Source of the DNA: Pseudomonadota bacterium
GTDB lineage: Bacteria; Myxococcota_A; UBA796; GCA-2862545
Reading direction: 5' to 3'
DNA: 64,000 nucleotides
NCBI GenBank assembly: GCA_023954855.1
Contig: JAGSGY010000007.1
Coordinates: forward strand, 1 to 64,000
Shown here one piece after another: positions 62,289 to 64,000 of the stretch; the stretch's first letter is position 1, and each line of letters begins with the position of its first letter. The notes beneath the pieces were generated by a model. The model was not told the origin of the DNA. It made no database searches and saw only the letters and a program-made list of their open reading frames with translations. The translations under genes and the position numbers were made by a program.

Positions 62289-63448
62289 AGCCGGGCGAAG
62301 ACCTCTGCGACGCGCTCGAAGTCGCTCATGCCGTTGTAGATCTGCGCTCCGACCCGTATCCACGCCCCTGAGGCGTTGGCACCAAGGTGCACCTCGATGT
62401 CGTGCTCGCGGCACAACGCCCAGCGTCTCTCGTGGACGTTGTCGACGTGAATGCCACAGTCCGGGAGCGGCACGGCGACCATCGTTCCGACCATCGACTC
62501 TGGGGTGATCAGCGTTGTTCCCCAGCGCTCGGCCAGGTGCTGTGCACCTCGCCAGACCAGGTCGTGGTTGTAGGCCACAATGGCGTCGAAGCCGATGCGC
62601 TTCAGCTCGGCGATCGCCAGGGGAGCGGTCAGGTGGTGGGAGGGGTCGCGAGTGCCGGCGAGGTCGAACTCGGCGGTGAACGACTGGCCGAACCCCCATG
62701 AGATCACCGCGGGGCGCACCTGGTCCTGGAGCTCGGGCCTCACCCAGAGGATGGCGCTCGAACGCGGGGTCCACATCCACTTGTGAAGGTTGCCGACGTA
62801 CAGGTCTGCGCCGATGGCCTCGATGTCGAGGTGAATCGAACCGGGAGCGTGCGCCCCGTCTACGAGAAGCAGAACGCCGCGGTCCCGGCAGATGGCGGCG
62901 ATCTCGGCGATGGGGAGAAGCAAGCCCGTGTCGGACGCGATGTGATCCACGATGGCGAGACGCGCTCCGTCGGGGAGGCCCTCGGCAAACGCGGCGACCG
63001 TCGCGCTCGGGTCGTCCACGGGGAAGGGAAGGGGGATGTGGGCTACCCGCAGGCCTCTGCGCTCGGCAAAGTGGTCTGCGGCGATGCGCACGCTGCCGTA
63101 GCCGAGGGTGGTGACCGCGACGGTGTCGCCCTCCGAGAGCAGTGGAGACTGCAGCACTGAGCTGATGGCTGAAGTGGCGTTGTCGACGAAGACGAGGTCC
63201 TCTCCGCGGGCACCGAGGAACTCCGCGACCGCCTGTGCAGCAGTGCGAATGCGGGGCTCGGGGGTGCCACCGACCTCTGTGAGCTCGTGTAGCAAGAAGC
63301 GTGATGGGTGGCGCTCAATCTCGACTTGTACGGCTCGCTGGGCCTCGAGAATCGCGATCGGAGTCGCTCCCACCGTGCCGTGATTTAGGTAGGTAATGCT
63401 TGGATCGAGGTGCCAGCGCCCGCGCCAGCCAGGGCCAAAAAGCGTCAC
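62285..63448 (-). CDS. Class V aminotransferase (isopenicillin-N-epimerase-like)
   Basis: 387 residues. Fold type I PLP enzyme: TYLNHGTVGATP at the start, DNATSAISSVL, LLLVDGAHAPGSI with D197 for PLP, and LYVGNLHKWMWTPRSSA with K223 as Schiff-base lysine. The 'N-H-G-(T/S)-x-G' opening and 'NLHKW' are characteristic of the isopenicillin-N-epimerase/ergothioneine EgtE-like branch. The exact reaction (racemase, lyase or desulfurase) cannot be told. The MATE gene lies 19 bp upstream in reading order, so they may form one transcript. Confidence 0.88.
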   Translation of the reverse strand: MTLFGPGWRGRWHLDPSITYLNHGTVGATPIAILEAQRAVQVEIERHPSRFLLHELTEVGGTPEPRIRTAAQAVAEFLGARGEDLVFVDNATSAISSVLQSPLLSEGDTVAVTTLGYGSVRIAADHFAERRGLRVAHIPLPFPVDDPSATVAAFAEGLPDGARLAIVDHIASDTGLLLPIAEIAAICRDRGVLLLVDGAHAPGSIHLDIEAIGADLYVGNLHKWMWTPRSSAILWVRPELQDQVRPAVISWGFGQSFTAEFDLAGTRDPSHHLTAPLAIAELKRIGFDAIVAYNHDLVWRGAQHLAERWGTTLITPESMVGTMVAVPLPDCGIHVDNVHERRWALCREHDIEVHLGANASGAWIRVGAQIYNGMSDFERVAEVFARL

Positions 63449-63467
63449 ATTCTCTCCTTCGTGGGCA

Positions 63468-64000
63468 TCATACGGCGTCGGGATTCACCCGCGTTCCACC
63501 TTGCTGAAGAACGAAGCGAAGCCGCGCCATCAGGGCGAAGCAGACCACGACGAGGCCAAAGACCAGGCCCCACCAGACGCCCGCGGCCCCGTATCCACCC
63601 GGGAAGGTCAGCCACAGACCTACGGGCAGGCCGATCATCCAGTAGCCGAGCACATTCGCGAGGGTGGGAATGCGGATGTCGCCTGCGCCTCGGAGCACCC
63701 CAAACATGGTCACCTGCAGGCCATCGAAGATCTGAAACGCCGCAGCGATAGGCAGGAGGGTGCTGGCGAGCTGGCGAACGGCTTCGTCCGGGGTGTAGAT
63801 CGAGGCGAGCGGGTAGGGCAGCGTCCAGAACACCGTGGCCGACACACTCATACCGAGGCCGCCCATCGCGACTGCAAGGATGGCGCTTCGCCTCCAGGGC
63901 AGGCCCGCGCCGATCAGGTTGCCGACTCTCGTCGCACCCGCCTGTGAGAGGCCAAGTGCGTACATGAAGGTCAGCGAGGCCAGGTTCAGGGCGGTGGAGT
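63468..64000 (-). CDS. MATE-family efflux protein, cut by window edge
   Basis: At least 177 residues of the C-terminal half; the frame stays open to base 64000, so the gene begins outside. Landmarks: QAGATRVGNLIGAGLPWRR, IAAAFQIFDGLQVTMFGVLR, GDIRIPTLANVLGYWMIGLP, which are typical of MATE transporters. About five membrane helices are visible here. It would export small organic compounds using Na+ or H+ gradients. Ends with a short basic, polar tail. Confidence 0.88.
   Translation of the reverse strand, partial: STALNLASLTFMYALGLSQAGATRVGNLIGAGLPWRRSAILAVAMGGLGMSVSATVFWTLPYPLASIYTPDEAVRQLASTLLPIAAAFQIFDGLQVTMFGVLRGAGDIRIPTLANVLGYWMIGLPVGLWLTFPGGYGAAGVWWGLVFGLVVVCFALMARLRFVLQQGGTRVNPDAV

Overview
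The window looks like chromosome of a GC-rich (by eye about 65%) Gram-negative bacterium of the Myxococcota/'Deltaproteobacteria' type. The grounds are the frequent Ser/Thr protein kinases (one fused to AAA+ and TPR), a TonB-dependent receptor carrying its own TonB-like domain, lipoproteins with classic lipoboxes, a Tad pilus with outer-membrane secretin, and a NtrC-type two-component system. This is inference from gene content; no rRNA is present. I saw no tRNA, rRNA, CRISPR array or insertion sequence. Genes are packed tightly with many 4-nt overlaps.

Region 1 (1-21.8 kb) is part of a contractile injection system (CIS, phage-tail-like) locus. In order it holds a very Arg/Ala-rich protein cut by the left edge, a LysM baseplate protein (Afp7-like), a gp27/gpD-type hub, gp25, the large baseplate protein (Afp11-like), a tail-protein-I-like wedge (Afp12-like) and a baseplate-associated protein. 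Sheath, tube, cap and AAA+ ATPase genes are not in the window and presumably lie to the left. The same locus carries an unusual envelope/signalling set: a membrane protein with an N-terminal ubiquitin-like domain and a C-terminal C4HC3 zinc finger; a divergent, possibly cargo protein; a pseudokinase with five RLRRS repeats and two C-terminal ubiquitin-like domains; an FHA-like/TM/lytic-transglycosylase fusion; a small membrane-anchored protein; and an intact Ser/Thr kinase. I read this as a CIS that may act at or through the cell's own envelope under phosphorylation control, analogous to PpkA/Fha control of type VI secretion. It is the strongest candidate for a previously undescribed system.

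Region 2 (21.8-34.7 kb) is metabolic and housekeeping: a degenerate EEP-fold membrane protein, TPR protein, enoyl-CoA hydratase, aerobic glycerol-3-phosphate dehydrogenase, the TonB-TonB-receptor fusion, a thioredoxin-like [2Fe-2S] protein, Ca/Na antiporter, aminotransferase, nitrilase-type amidase, a flippase-like membrane protein, a GAF protein and a lipoprotein.

Region 3 (34.7-46.4 kb, minus strand) is a Tad/Flp pilus locus running flp, cpaB, cpaC, cpaE, cpaF, tadB, tadC, TPR lipoprotein, small lipoprotein. It continues into a histidine kinase, a NtrC-like regulator whose AAA+ domain has lost its key motifs, and a membrane protein. The 52-residue Flp pilin was found by hand; it has a predicted promoter upstream and a strong terminator downstream.

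Region 4 (46.5-64 kb) holds RNase D; a four-gene coupled operon (UbiA-like prenyltransferase, PEP-synthase-like enzyme, BtaA-like DUF3419 aminocarboxypropyltransferase, MMPL/RND exporter) that looks like a lipid-making and exporting unit; ferrochelatase with a C-terminal four-cysteine tail; a HAD phosphatase; a hypothetical helical protein; a giant kinase-AAA-TPR protein; a methyltransferase; a class V aminotransferase; and a MATE exporter cut by the right edge.
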